Part shown: positions 1 through 7,326 of the stretch, one piece after another
Layout of the letters: each line of letters starts with the position of its first letter
How positions within the stretch are numbered: position 1 is the stretch's first letter
DNA from: an uncultured Bacilli bacterium
GTDB taxonomy: Bacteria; Bacillota_I; Bacilli_A; RFN20; CAG-288
DNA: 7,700 bases
Assembly: GCA_948525355.1 (NCBI GenBank)
Contig: CAOSOP010000052.1
Span: 1 to 7,700 of the forward strand
Direction of reading: 5' to 3'
Translations under genes and position numbers: made by a program
The notes under the pieces: generated by a model
What the model saw: only the letters and a program-made list of their open reading frames with translations
Told to the model about the DNA's origin: nothing
The model's database searches: none

Positions 1-60
1 CCGCCTTCGCTCGTCCCCACAGGGACTCGCTCGGCGGTGGAGGAGGAAGTGGGGGTGAGC
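1..60. other. GC-rich hairpin and G-tract block at window edge
   Basis: This 60-base block has 43 G or C bases, in strong contrast to the AT-rich remainder. Bases 1-5 (CCGCC) can pair with 33-37 (GGCGG), and 13-17 (GTCCC) with 22-26 (GGGAC) around a CACA loop, giving a two-part stem with an internal loop. The internal loop carries the direct repeat CGCTCG on both sides. Bases 33-46 on the plus strand hold five GG tracts separated by single bases, followed by a run of five G at 51-55. It could be a dispersed palindromic repeat, the end of a plus-strand gene with a glycine-rich tail (a frame open from the edge to TAA at 84-86), or an assembly-edge artefact. The sequence alone does not decide between these. 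Confidence 0.45.
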
Positions 61-97
61 AAATAAAAAGTGATAATAACTATTAATTATTACCACT
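61..97 (-). terminator. Intrinsic terminator downstream of greA
   Basis: Read on the minus strand, bases 97-87 and 79-69 form an 11-bp stem with one G-U pair and a 7-base loop. It is followed directly by TTTTTATTT (69-61). The stem is AT-rich, as often seen in low-GC genomes, and it begins 12 bases after the greA stop codon. It most likely ends the greA transcript. Confidence 0.72.
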
Positions 98-109
98 ATT
101 AATCTTTAA

Positions 110-577
110 TTAATCAATCTTAACAATCTTGACTGAATAAGGTTTAGCAACTGCAATTTGCACAGTCTCTCCAACTCTATGACCAAGCAAAGCTTTTGCC
201 ATTGGTGAGTTATTGGAAATTATTCCATGAATTGGGTCAGCCTCTACAGATCCTCTAATCTGATATGTTGCAACCTTATGTGTTTCTAAATTTTCAACTG
301 TTACATTGCTACCTGCTTGGACATTGTTAGTTTGACTTGTTGATCCTTCAATAACAACACCTTCATCAAGCATCTTTTGAATTTTTTTGATTTCGCTCTC
401 AACTTCCGCTTGTCTAGCTCTTGCAGCATCATAATCAGCGTTTTCACTTAAGTCACCTTGTGCACGTGCAACTTTTAATTCTTCAATAACTTGTGGACGA
501 ACTTCATGTATTAATCTGTCTAGTTCATCCTCTAACTTCTTTTTACCATCTTTGGTTAAAATTATTTCTTCTGCCAT
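110..577 (-). CDS. greA: Transcription elongation factor GreA
   Basis: GreA binds the RNA polymerase secondary channel and stimulates cleavage of the 3' end of backtracked RNA, which rescues stalled complexes. The 155-residue product has the usual family length. Residues 1 to about 75 form the charged, heptad-like coiled coil; its tip carries GDLSENADYD with D42 and E45, matching the acidic pair that coordinates catalytic Mg2+ in the family. Residues about 80-155 form the FKBP-like C-terminal domain with the signature SNNSPMAKALLGHRVGE near 121-137. The start ATG has a good Shine-Dalgarno GAGGTG (plus bases 583-588) about five bases upstream. The gene lies 65 bases after the metalloprotease gene, may have its own promoter, and is followed by a terminator. 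Identification is secure. Confidence 0.97.
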   Translation of the reverse strand: MAEEIILTKDGKKKLEDELDRLIHEVRPQVIEELKVARAQGDLSENADYDAARARQAEVESEIKKIQKMLDEGVVIEGSTSQTNNVQAGSNVTVENLETHKVATYQIRGSVEADPIHGIISNNSPMAKALLGHRVGETVQIAVAKPYSVKIVKID

Positions 578-600
578 TTTTTCACCTCAAAACTTATTAT

Positions 601-646
601 ATTATAATTGATAAACATCATAAATAAAATAGAAATTTATCTTCAA
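601..646 (-). promoter_or_regulatory. Candidate promoter(s) for greA
   Basis: On the minus strand, TTGAAG (646-641) is followed after 18 bases by TATGAT (622-617), a plausible -35/-10 pair whose -35 overlaps the upstream stop codon. A perfect TATAAT lies nearer the gene (606-601) but lacks a good -35 at 16-18 bases. No terminator is visible between the metalloprotease gene and greA, so read-through from the upstream operon is also likely. Confidence 0.4.
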
Positions 647-2115
647 GCGATATTTATTGTTATTTCCTCGTCAGTAATGCTTTCAACACTAATAGAATAC
701 TGTAAAAATGTATCATCGTTAAATTTATAATTTTCTAAGGTGTCTGCTTCATAGAACAAATCTGAATTATCAGCAATAGTGCCATTAATCATGCCCGATG
801 TGTTTTTAGAAATTAATTCAACTAAATTATAATCGTTGAATGAATACTTCTCTGAGTTATTAGCGATAAGACCTAAATAGCAAGAGTCGCTTTTTTTATA
901 GTACTTTAAGTTAAAATCATATTTTCCGTTCCAAGTATTATAGCCAGAAAACGAGTTTTCACTAATATAGCCAGCACGAGCATCTACATGTATGATTCTC
1001 AATCCATTTTCGCTATACATTTTAGGATACCCTTCTTTATAGCTGCTGTTACTATCTTTATAGTTAATATCTGTAGGTGTATAGTATTCTAACATTAGAT
1101 ATTCACAGAATGGTGTTCCATTATAGTTATATGCAAGGATTATACAATCACCAGTTGTTTGAAATTTTTTAAGTTTATATGTTCCTTTGTCTGAAATAAC
1201 TCTAGGCTCTACCCAATCTAATAAATACTTTGAAAAAGCATTATGATCGCCTATATTAAAGTCCATCATATCTAAAGCCCCTAAAGGAGCATCAGGAATA
1301 TCATCATAGGAATAATAATCATCAAGTCCTAGAATATGACCAGTTTCATGGATAAAGGTATGCGCATCAGGTTTTTCATAACTTCCTTCGTTAAAAAAAT
1401 CATAACTTGCCCATGCATAGGTGCCAACCTTATATTTCTTTTTTTTCTGTTCTCTAGAAGATGTAGTTGTATATGCCCATAGCAAGTCACTGCTTACATC
1501 ATAGTCTTCTGAATAAACGAGCCACAAAGCATCAATTTTTCCATCTCCATTTTGATCATAAGCTGATAAATCCATCTTCTTTTCCAGCTTCGATATACAC
1601 TCTTCAGCTAATTGATTGGTTATTGCTACTGGACTCTGTCCTTTTTCAACCAATGTATTATAGTAAATTGATTCACGATTTAAAGTTACTACTTCAGTCA
1701 CTTCTCCAGTAATTTTTAATTTACCATAACTGGATTTATAATAATACGAACTTACACTCTCCCATCCAGTTTCTTCACTGCTTCCAAAAAAGCCTTTTTC
1801 CAAAGCAGTTAATTCATTGTCATAAGTAAAAGTATTTAAAGAAGAATCACCATAACTTTTTTTCGAATTAAGAAAATTAACAGGTACGACTAAAATCTTT
1901 TGTTCACCTAAACTATTTAATGCTTCTATTCCCGAATTAGATAAAATAGCTTGATTATCTAGATTGCTTTTAAAGACCAATGTACCATCTTCTTGCCAAT
2001 GTGAAACAACTTCCAAATTGGTCTCTACTGCCCTTGAACTCAAAAAACATGAAGTTAATAAAAACGGGGAAAGAAGAAATGGTATTATACAGTATTTTCT
2101 ATCACTCTTTTTCAT
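643..2115 (-). CDS. M6-family (immune inhibitor A-like) zinc metalloprotease lipoprotein
   Basis: This is probably a membrane-anchored extracellular zinc protease. The 490-residue product starts with a lipoprotein signal peptide: a basic n-region (MKKSDRK), a hydrophobic core at about 9-20 and a lipobox LTSC with the lipidated Cys at 23. The catalytic signature is HETGHILGLDD: H256 and H260 as zinc ligands, E257 as the catalytic base, and D266 as the probable third ligand (HExxHxxGxxD). LDMMDFNIGDHNAFSKYLL from residue 281 matches the Met-turn region after the zinc site in M6 proteins. A DxNxDGxID loop at 187-195 resembles a calcium-binding EF-hand loop. The start overlaps the end of gpsA by 14 bases and has only a weak purine-rich site (AGAGAG), so translation is probably coupled. 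Substrate is unknown; family-level assignment is firm. Confidence 0.85.
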   Translation of the reverse strand: MKKSDRKYCIIPFLLSPFLLTSCFLSSRAVETNLEVVSHWQEDGTLVFKSNLDNQAILSNSGIEALNSLGEQKILVVPVNFLNSKKSYGDSSLNTFTYDNELTALEKGFFGSSEETGWESVSSYYYKSSYGKLKITGEVTEVVTLNRESIYYNTLVEKGQSPVAITNQLAEECISKLEKKMDLSAYDQNGDGKIDALWLVYSEDYDVSSDLLWAYTTTSSREQKKKKYKVGTYAWASYDFFNEGSYEKPDAHTFIHETGHILGLDDYYSYDDIPDAPLGALDMMDFNIGDHNAFSKYLLDWVEPRVISDKGTYKLKKFQTTGDCIILAYNYNGTPFCEYLMLEYYTPTDINYKDSNSSYKEGYPKMYSENGLRIIHVDARAGYISENSFSGYNTWNGKYDFNLKYYKKSDSCYLGLIANNSEKYSFNDYNLVELISKNTSGMINGTIADNSDLFYEADTLENYKFNDDTFLQYSISVESITDEEITINIA

Positions 2116-3106
2116 TTTTCAAATCTCTCTTCATCAATTGATCATAGGCCTCCGTTGGCTTTATTTTATTTGTCATTATGTCATTAACTATTTCACATAT
2201 AGGCATTTCAACTTTAAGTTCTTTCGCCATTTCTGTTATAACTTGAGCAGTGTTAATACCCTCAACAATAGTCTTGTTGTTTTTTAAAAACTCCTCTGCT
2301 GAATTTGCTTTACCAATAGAATATCCCGCTTGGAAATTGCGGCTGAACAAAGAGTTACAAGTGACCTCTAAATCGCCTATACCAGCAAGACCTGAGAATG
2401 TATCACTTTTGCCACCCATCTTTAATCCAAATCTTTTCATTTCCGCAAGACCTCGTGTCATAAGTGCTGCGCGCGCATTATCACCAAAATTAAGTCCCTT
2501 CATTATTCCTGACGCAATGGCGATAGCGTTCTTGATAGCCGAAGCATATTCTGCACCTATCTCATCATCGTTTGTATAAACTCTAAAAAACGAATTTGAA
2601 AAAGCTTTTTGCACTAATTCCGCTTCTTTCAAATCAACAGAAGTAGCAGTAATTAAAGTAACACAGCCCTTAACAACCTCTTCGGCATGACTTGGACCTA
2701 TTAGAGAAACTATTTCATATCTTTTATCTTCGTCAAAAGATTCACGAAGAACTTCAGACATTCTTTTGTGAGTCTTAAGTTCAAATCCTTTAGCTCCAGT
2801 TATAATATGCACCTTCTTAGTTAAAAGTTTATTAGCTTCTACAGCAACATTTCTAATAGCAAAAGTTGGAACTGTCATAACAATAGCCTCAGCCCCATCT
2901 AGTGCCTCTTTTAAATCTGTCGTCGAATGCATATTATGCGGAAGCTCAACTTCATTCCCAAAATATCTTGTTAAACGATGATTATTATTAATATCATCAC
3001 TTAATTCTTTTTCTATTCCCCATAAAACAACATCATGATTATTATCGAGAAGAACTCTTCCTAGAGCAGTTCCCCAAGCACCATTACCTAAAATTGCAAA
3101 CTTCAT
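2102..3106 (-). CDS. gpsA: NAD(P)-dependent glycerol-3-phosphate dehydrogenase
   Basis: The enzyme reduces dihydroxyacetone phosphate to sn-glycerol-3-phosphate, the backbone precursor for phospholipids, in the cytoplasm. The 334-residue product is full length. An N-terminal Rossmann fold shows GNGAWGTALG (7-16, GxGxxG type). Further family motifs are TGAKGFE with K106, IGPSHAEEV near 136-144, IKNAIAIASG with the expected catalytic K192, GIGDLEVTC at 242-250 and SRN at 255-257, where R256 is expected to contact substrate phosphate. The ATG is preceded by a perfect AAGGAGG at seven-base spacing, inside the last codons of der; the der stop and gpsA start share one base (TAATG). The 3' end overlaps the metalloprotease gene. 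The der-gpsA order is common in Bacillota. Confidence 0.97.
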   Translation of the reverse strand: MKFAILGNGAWGTALGRVLLDNNHDVVLWGIEKELSDDINNNHRLTRYFGNEVELPHNMHSTTDLKEALDGAEAIVMTVPTFAIRNVAVEANKLLTKKVHIITGAKGFELKTHKRMSEVLRESFDEDKRYEIVSLIGPSHAEEVVKGCVTLITATSVDLKEAELVQKAFSNSFFRVYTNDDEIGAEYASAIKNAIAIASGIMKGLNFGDNARAALMTRGLAEMKRFGLKMGGKSDTFSGLAGIGDLEVTCNSLFSRNFQAGYSIGKANSAEEFLKNNKTIVEGINTAQVITEMAKELKVEMPICEIVNDIMTNKIKPTEAYDQLMKRDLKNEKE

Positions 3107-4443
3107 TACATTACCTCCTTAGTCTTTGTTCTTAAAACTATATCGATTGGAGTATTTTTTATATTAAACGACTCCCGAATAACATTTTCTAAATACCTCT
3201 GATAAGAAAAATGCATAAACTTTTGATTATTTACAAATAAAACAAATGTTGGTGGACAAGCTTTAACTTGTGATGCATAACTTATCTTTATTCTTCCACC
3301 ATTAAAGTCTGGTGCTTGATTTCTTAATTGTGCCTCAATTATTATTTCATTTAATATAGAAGTTGGAACACGACGGCTATAATCCTCATAGCATTTATCG
3401 ATTTCCTTAAATATCGCCTTTATATTGCTTTTAGTCAAAGCCGATACATAAACAATAGGAGCATAATCTAAAAACTTATAGTGTGCACGAATTTCTTTAG
3501 AATACTCAATTTGTGCATTCTGTTCGTGAGAATGTAGATCCCATTTATTTACAACAATGATTACAGGTTTTTTCTGTTCTATCGCGAGCCCCACAACATG
3601 CTTATCCTGCTCAACAATACCTTGATAGGCATCCATTAAAAGCAGAACAACATCTGAGCGGTTGACAGCATCCATAAGTCTAAGAGAAGCATATTTATCA
3701 ACCATCTCTACGATTTTACCGCGTTTTTTTAATCCAGCAGTATCGACTATAACATAATTGGTGTCATTATATTTAAACTGCGTATCTATTGCATCTCGTG
3801 TTGTGCCAGCAATCGGTGAAACAATAGTTCTCTCTTCTCCAATAATCGCATTAAAAAGCGAAGACTTTCCCACATTTGGTCGTCCAATTAGTGAAAAAGT
3901 AATGCAACCATTATATTTAGGTTTATCATGTGGATCAGGAAGCAACTCTATAATCTTATCTAATAAATCACCTATTCCAATACCATGTGTTGCAGATATT
4001 GGTATGACTTCCTTTATTCCAAAAGAATAGAACTCATATGTGTTAGCGAGTTTTTCGATTTCATCAATTTTATTAACAGCCAAAATCGTTGGCTTCTTTG
4101 CCTTTCGTAACAACTTCAAAACAGCTTCATCATCTTTAGATAAACCTCTTTGGCCATCGACCAAAAAAACAATAACATCAGCCTCTTCAATCGCTAGATT
4201 TACTTGTGACTTAATTTCCTTTTGAAATGGAACTTCTTCAGTTTCAACTCCACCTGTATCGATAATAGTAAAGCCTTGCCCCATCCATTCAACTTCATCA
4301 TAGATTCTGTCCCTAGTTATTCCATATTCTTCTAAAACTATCGACTTTCTTTTTTTAATAACACGATTAAAAAGCGTCGATTTTCCTGTATTAGGCGTTC
4401 CAACTATCGCAACCTTGCCGCGCCAAATTATATCATCGTTCAT
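3106..4443 (-). CDS. der: Ribosome-associated GTPase Der (EngA)
   Basis: Der is an essential GTPase with two G domains that acts in assembly of the 50S ribosomal subunit. The 445-residue product has G domain 1 with P-loop GTPNTGKS (15-22), DTGG (62-65), NKID (124-127) and SATHG (150-154). G domain 2 has GRPNVGKS (187-194), DTAG (234-237), NKWD (299-302) and SA near 334. The C-terminal KH-like domain (about 355-440) includes the conserved CPPTFVLFVN stretch near residue 396. The first P-loop departs from the usual GRPNVGKS at two positions but keeps the Lys-Ser of the Walker A motif. The start overlaps the end of cmk by 11 bases and has Shine-Dalgarno GGAGAG (plus bases 4449-4454). The gene is part of the overlapping cluster. 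Confidence 0.97.
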   Translation of the reverse strand: MNDDIIWRGKVAIVGTPNTGKSTLFNRVIKKRKSIVLEEYGITRDRIYDEVEWMGQGFTIIDTGGVETEEVPFQKEIKSQVNLAIEEADVIVFLVDGQRGLSKDDEAVLKLLRKAKKPTILAVNKIDEIEKLANTYEFYSFGIKEVIPISATHGIGIGDLLDKIIELLPDPHDKPKYNGCITFSLIGRPNVGKSSLFNAIIGEERTIVSPIAGTTRDAIDTQFKYNDTNYVIVDTAGLKKRGKIVEMVDKYASLRLMDAVNRSDVVLLLMDAYQGIVEQDKHVVGLAIEQKKPVIIVVNKWDLHSHEQNAQIEYSKEIRAHYKFLDYAPIVYVSALTKSNIKAIFKEIDKCYEDYSRRVPTSILNEIIIEAQLRNQAPDFNGGRIKISYASQVKACPPTFVLFVNNQKFMHFSYQRYLENVIRESFNIKNTPIDIVLRTKTKEVM

Positions 4444-5119
4444 TTAAACTCTCCAAATCATAGCCCTTATCTTTAACAACCTTCATTACAGCTTCAACCG
4501 CTTGATCGATTGTTAAATCAGAAGTATCCAAAATTATCGAATCACTTGCCGGCTTAAGTGGTGCAAATGTTCTGCTTGAATCAATAAAATCTCTTTTTCT
4601 AAGTTCAGCCTCAATATCTTCTAAACTGCACTTAATTCCATGCTGAAGATTTTCCTTGTGACGACGATATGCGCGAGTTTCAACTGAAGCCACTTGAAAT
4701 ATTTTAACATCAGCATCAGGTAAGACATATGTTCCAATATCTCTTCCATCCATGACAACTGATATGCTCGATGCCATTTTTCTTTGAAGTTCAACTAAAT
4801 GCAATCTAATAGCTTTATAGGAAGCAACATAAGAAACATTTCCCGAAACTGCAGGTGTTCTAATCACTTGTGTCACATCTTCCTCATTTAAAATAACTTT
4901 TCCGTTCGGTTTTAAAATCAAATCAATTTGAGGTAATAACGCAACAACATCCTCCTCATTCTCAGGATTAACATTAGACTTAATTGCAAAATAAGTTATG
5001 GCACGATACATTGCACCTGTGTCAATGTAAGTGCACTTAAGTAATTTCGCAACTTTTTTTGCTACTGTTGATTTTCCAGCCGCTGCTGGACCATCGATTG
5101 CTACAACAATTTTTCTCAT
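4433..5119 (-). CDS. cmk: Cytidylate (CMP/dCMP) kinase
   Basis: The enzyme phosphorylates CMP and dCMP with ATP, feeding CTP and dCTP pools. The chosen start gives 228 residues, the usual length; a longer reading frame extends to 5194, but its extra residues are only the upstream gene in another frame. Visible motifs are P-loop GPAAAGKS (10-17), YIDTGAMYRA (31-40), RTPAVS (87-92), MDGRDIGT (123-130, with the nucleotide-binding DGRD) and RDFIDSSRTFAPL (176-188). The ATG overlaps the upstream TGA as ATGA (4 bases), the classic arrangement for coupled translation. The nearest Shine-Dalgarno-like sequence is an unusual GGCGGGGG (plus bases 5130-5137), about 10 bases from the start. Identification is secure. 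Confidence 0.96.
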   Translation of the reverse strand: MRKIVVAIDGPAAAGKSTVAKKVAKLLKCTYIDTGAMYRAITYFAIKSNVNPENEEDVVALLPQIDLILKPNGKVILNEEDVTQVIRTPAVSGNVSYVASYKAIRLHLVELQRKMASSISVVMDGRDIGTYVLPDADVKIFQVASVETRAYRRHKENLQHGIKCSLEDIEAELRKRDFIDSSRTFAPLKPASDSIILDTSDLTIDQAVEAVMKVVKDKGYDLESLNER

Positions 5120-5538
5120 AAATGAATTACCCCCGCCATTACTAAAGCGATAATAACAATAGCAATAACAACACAAACTCCAATGATTATCCACATTAAA
5201 ACTGTGTGATCAAAACTAATCTTTCGCTTAACTCTTTTTTCCTTAATTTTCTTATCAAGCTCCTGCTTTTGAAGTATCTCAGTATATGCTTCATGCTGCT
5301 TAATAATTTCATCCATAGTCAATGATAAAGTGTTCTTTTTTATATGGTCATCAGACACCTCTTCCTTTATTCCCGAATTAAAATCATCTTCATATTCTAA
5401 ACTGTGTATAGGAATAATCGATTCTTCCTTGTGAATGGTTGGCGGCATCTTCTTTGGGTCGTCAAAACTATAAACGTCGATGTTTTCAATTTCTTCACGT
5501 AGTTTTTTATATTCATCAACTCTTGACTTATTTCCCAT
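5116..5538 (-). CDS. Unrecognised C-terminally anchored single-pass membrane protein
   Basis: I do not recognise this 140-residue protein. Residues 1-106 are hydrophilic and strongly charged, with a possible helical N-terminal motif (EYKKLREEIENID, about 9-21) and another helix-prone stretch at about 73-100. A basic cluster (KKIKEKRVKRK, 96-106) precedes one long hydrophobic segment at about 113-138, which ends two residues before the C terminus. By the positive-inside rule the bulk should be cytoplasmic, with the protein anchored by its tail. There is no signal peptide or catalytic motif. The start has Shine-Dalgarno GAGG with eight-base spacing. It opens the overlapping cluster and is coupled to cmk by an ATGA overlap. 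Bacillus subtilis also has a small membrane protein gene (ypfB) before cmk, but homology is not shown here. Confidence 0.8.
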   Translation of the reverse strand: MGNKSRVDEYKKLREEIENIDVYSFDDPKKMPPTIHKEESIIPIHSLEYEDDFNSGIKEEVSDDHIKKNTLSLTMDEIIKQHEAYTEILQKQELDKKIKEKRVKRKISFDHTVLMWIIIGVCVVIAIVIIALVMAGVIHL

Positions 5539-5591
5539 ATAAAAACCTCATATATTATCTTACTTCTTTTTTAAACAAAAATAAAGCCCTT

Positions 5592-5620
5592 ATTAAAAAA
5601 TATATCATCATATTAAACAA
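5592..5620 (-). promoter_or_regulatory. Candidate promoter of the membrane protein-cmk-der-gpsA-protease operon
   Basis: On the minus strand, TTGTTT (5620-5615) and TTTAAT (5597-5592) are separated by 17 bases. The -10 matches consensus at five of six positions and the -35 at three. It sits just after the metG terminator and would give a leader of about 45 bases. Other AT-rich -10-like sequences (TAAGAT, TAATAT) lie closer to the gene, so the exact site is uncertain. Confidence 0.35.
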
Positions 5621-5660
5621 ATAAAAAACTAGCACATAGAATTCATCTATAATGCTAGTT
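5621..5660 (-). terminator. Strong intrinsic terminator after metG
   Basis: On the minus strand, AACTAGCA (5660-5653) pairs with TGCTAGTT (5634-5627). An inner TATAGA/TCTATG stem extends it, with one bulged base and a small loop. A T-run (TTTTTTATTT) starts inside the 3' arm. It lies about 30 bases past the metG stop and separates metG from the next operon. Confidence 0.88.
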
Positions 5661-5690
5661 AATTTCTTAATTAAAAATACTTAATATTTT

Positions 5691-7271
5691 TTAATTATCT
5701 ATCATACCGACTAAGAACTCAACCTCATCTTCTCTTTTAAGTCTTGGGAAAAGTGGCTCTATAAGGCTGACCTCTTTATTATCACAATAGTTTGATAGAC
5801 AAATATTTAAATGGTTTCTATCATCAGCAGCAACTTTTAAAGCATCTAATACTTTATCAGCCTTAGTAACTAAAACAGGCTTAAACATGATACTCATACA
5901 CTTAACAACATCAGCAATTGTTGCTAAAACTTCATCAAGTTCAGCGCTCCTGCTCTCATCTTTAGCTAAAACCCATGGCGCTGTTTCATCAATATATTTA
6001 TTTGCAATATCACCAATCAAGCAGACTTCGTGCATTGCTTTAGAAATATGATATGAATTAAAATGCTCAAAATAAAGTTTAATATGTTCGCTAATTTTTT
6101 CATTTGCTATGATAGTTTCTTGTTTTATCAACTTCTTTTTAGCGGGTATTTTAAAATTACGATACTTCTGTAACATGCCTAAAGTTCTATTGACTAAATT
6201 ACCATAATTATTCACTAAATCAGCATTTATTCGATCGACAAATTGATTAGGTGTAAACTGTCCATCTTCACCAGTTTGTATTTCTGTTACAGAATAATAT
6301 CTTAATGCATCAACGCTATACCGCTCAATTAATGGAAGTGGTGAAGGAGCATTACCTAGCGATTTAGACATTTTCACACCAGATCGAGTTATTAATAATC
6401 CATGTACATAAATAGTGTCGGGAAGTCTGATATTAAGTGCAAATAATATTATTGGCCAATAAATAGAATGGAATCTATTTATTTCACGACCTGCATACTG
6501 CAATATTTCAACATCCTTAGACCAATACTTTTTAAATAAACTATCATCACTAGAATTAAATCCCAATGCGGAAATATAGTTTAACAAAGCGTCAATCCAG
6601 ACATAAACAACATGTTTAGGGTCAGATTTAACACTAACACCCCAATCAAACGAAGTCCTGGTTATACTTAGATCCTCTAGCCCAGGTTTAATAAAATTGT
6701 TATACATTTCATCAAATTTACCATCAGGAACAAATTCAGGATGTAATTTATAAAACTCCATTAATTGAGGAACATATTTTTTAACATTTAAAAAATAGCA
6801 TTCCTCCTTGTCGCGGTGCACTTCTCTTCCACAATCAGGACAAATATGGTTTTCACCCACTTGATGATCAGTCCAAAAACTTTCACATGGTGTACAATAC
6901 CATCCATCATAATAAGACTTATATATATCACCATTCTTTAATAAATACTCAAAAACCTTTTGCACACACTCAACATGTGAAGCATCGGTAGTTCTAATAA
7001 ACTTACTATAGTCTATTTTCAATGCTTCCCAGTTTTCCTTAAATCCTTTAACAATTGAATCAACATATTCCTGTGGCTTCATATTATTTTCCAAAGCCTT
7101 TTGAGCTATTTTTTGGCCGTGTTCATCAGAGCCAGTTAAGAAAAAGACGTCGTACCCACATAACTTTTTATATCTAGCCATTGTATCAGCTAAAATAGAA
7201 CAATAAGCATGACCAATATGTATCTTTCCTGAAGCATAATAAATTGGTGTTGTAACATAAAATTTCTTCAT
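5691..7271 (-). CDS. metG: Methionyl-tRNA synthetase, short form
   Basis: This class I synthetase attaches methionine to initiator and elongator tRNA-Met. The 526-residue product has the HIGH motif as HIGH at 18-21 and the KMSKS loop at 300-304. The connective peptide contains a four-cysteine zinc knuckle: C126-x2-C129 and C144-x2-C147. TGSDEHGQK (46-54) and VVYVWIDALLNY (221-232) are typical active-site neighbourhoods. The anticodon-binding helical domain follows from about 350. The protein stops near the end of that domain, so the C-terminal dimerising tRNA-binding (EMAPII/Trbp111-like) domain of the longer bacterial enzymes, about 650-680 residues, is absent; short forms are known. The start has Shine-Dalgarno GGAGGG four bases upstream. 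It follows rpmE after a hairpin, with no T-box leader visible, and ends at a strong terminator. Confidence 0.97.
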   Translation of the reverse strand: MKKFYVTTPIYYASGKIHIGHAYCSILADTMARYKKLCGYDVFFLTGSDEHGQKIAQKALENNMKPQEYVDSIVKGFKENWEALKIDYSKFIRTTDASHVECVQKVFEYLLKNGDIYKSYYDGWYCTPCESFWTDHQVGENHICPDCGREVHRDKEECYFLNVKKYVPQLMEFYKLHPEFVPDGKFDEMYNNFIKPGLEDLSITRTSFDWGVSVKSDPKHVVYVWIDALLNYISALGFNSSDDSLFKKYWSKDVEILQYAGREINRFHSIYWPIILFALNIRLPDTIYVHGLLITRSGVKMSKSLGNAPSPLPLIERYSVDALRYYSVTEIQTGEDGQFTPNQFVDRINADLVNNYGNLVNRTLGMLQKYRNFKIPAKKKLIKQETIIANEKISEHIKLYFEHFNSYHISKAMHEVCLIGDIANKYIDETAPWVLAKDESRSAELDEVLATIADVVKCMSIMFKPVLVTKADKVLDALKVAADDRNHLNICLSNYCDNKEVSLIEPLFPRLKREDEVEFLVGMIDN

Positions 7272-7291
7272 AAGCCCTCCAAATTATTCAC

Positions 7292-7326
7292 AAAAGAAAT
7301 AAAGCCTTCCGCGAAAGCAGGAAGGC
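7292..7326 (-). terminator. Hairpin terminator or attenuator between rpmE and metG
   Basis: On the minus strand, GCCTTCC (7326-7320) pairs with GGAAGGC (7310-7304), with a further GC/GC pairing inside and a small TTTC loop. It is followed by TTTATTTCTTTT (7303-7292). The stem is GC-rich and begins about nine bases past the rpmE stop. The U-run is interrupted, so partial read-through into metG is plausible. Confidence 0.72.

Noticed and set aside
1467..1712. Open plus-strand frame of 81 codons inside the metalloprotease gene
   Set aside because: It is antisense to a well-supported gene, has no ribosome binding site evidence and its composition looks like a reverse-frame shadow.
1964..2287. 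Open plus-strand frame across the protease-gpsA junction
   Set aside because: It overlaps two recognised genes on the other strand; the hydrophobic stretch is explained by the complement of coding sequence and no domain is recognisable.
5120..5194. Longer cmk reading frame starting at 5194
   Set aside because: The extra N-terminal residues are a frame-shifted copy of the upstream protein's membrane segment, while the ATG at 5119 gives the normal Cmk N terminus directly before its P-loop.
5439..5624. Plus-strand frame over the start of the membrane protein gene and the intergenic region
   Set aside because: Low-complexity AT-rich sequence that runs through the metG terminator; no initiation signal or family similarity.
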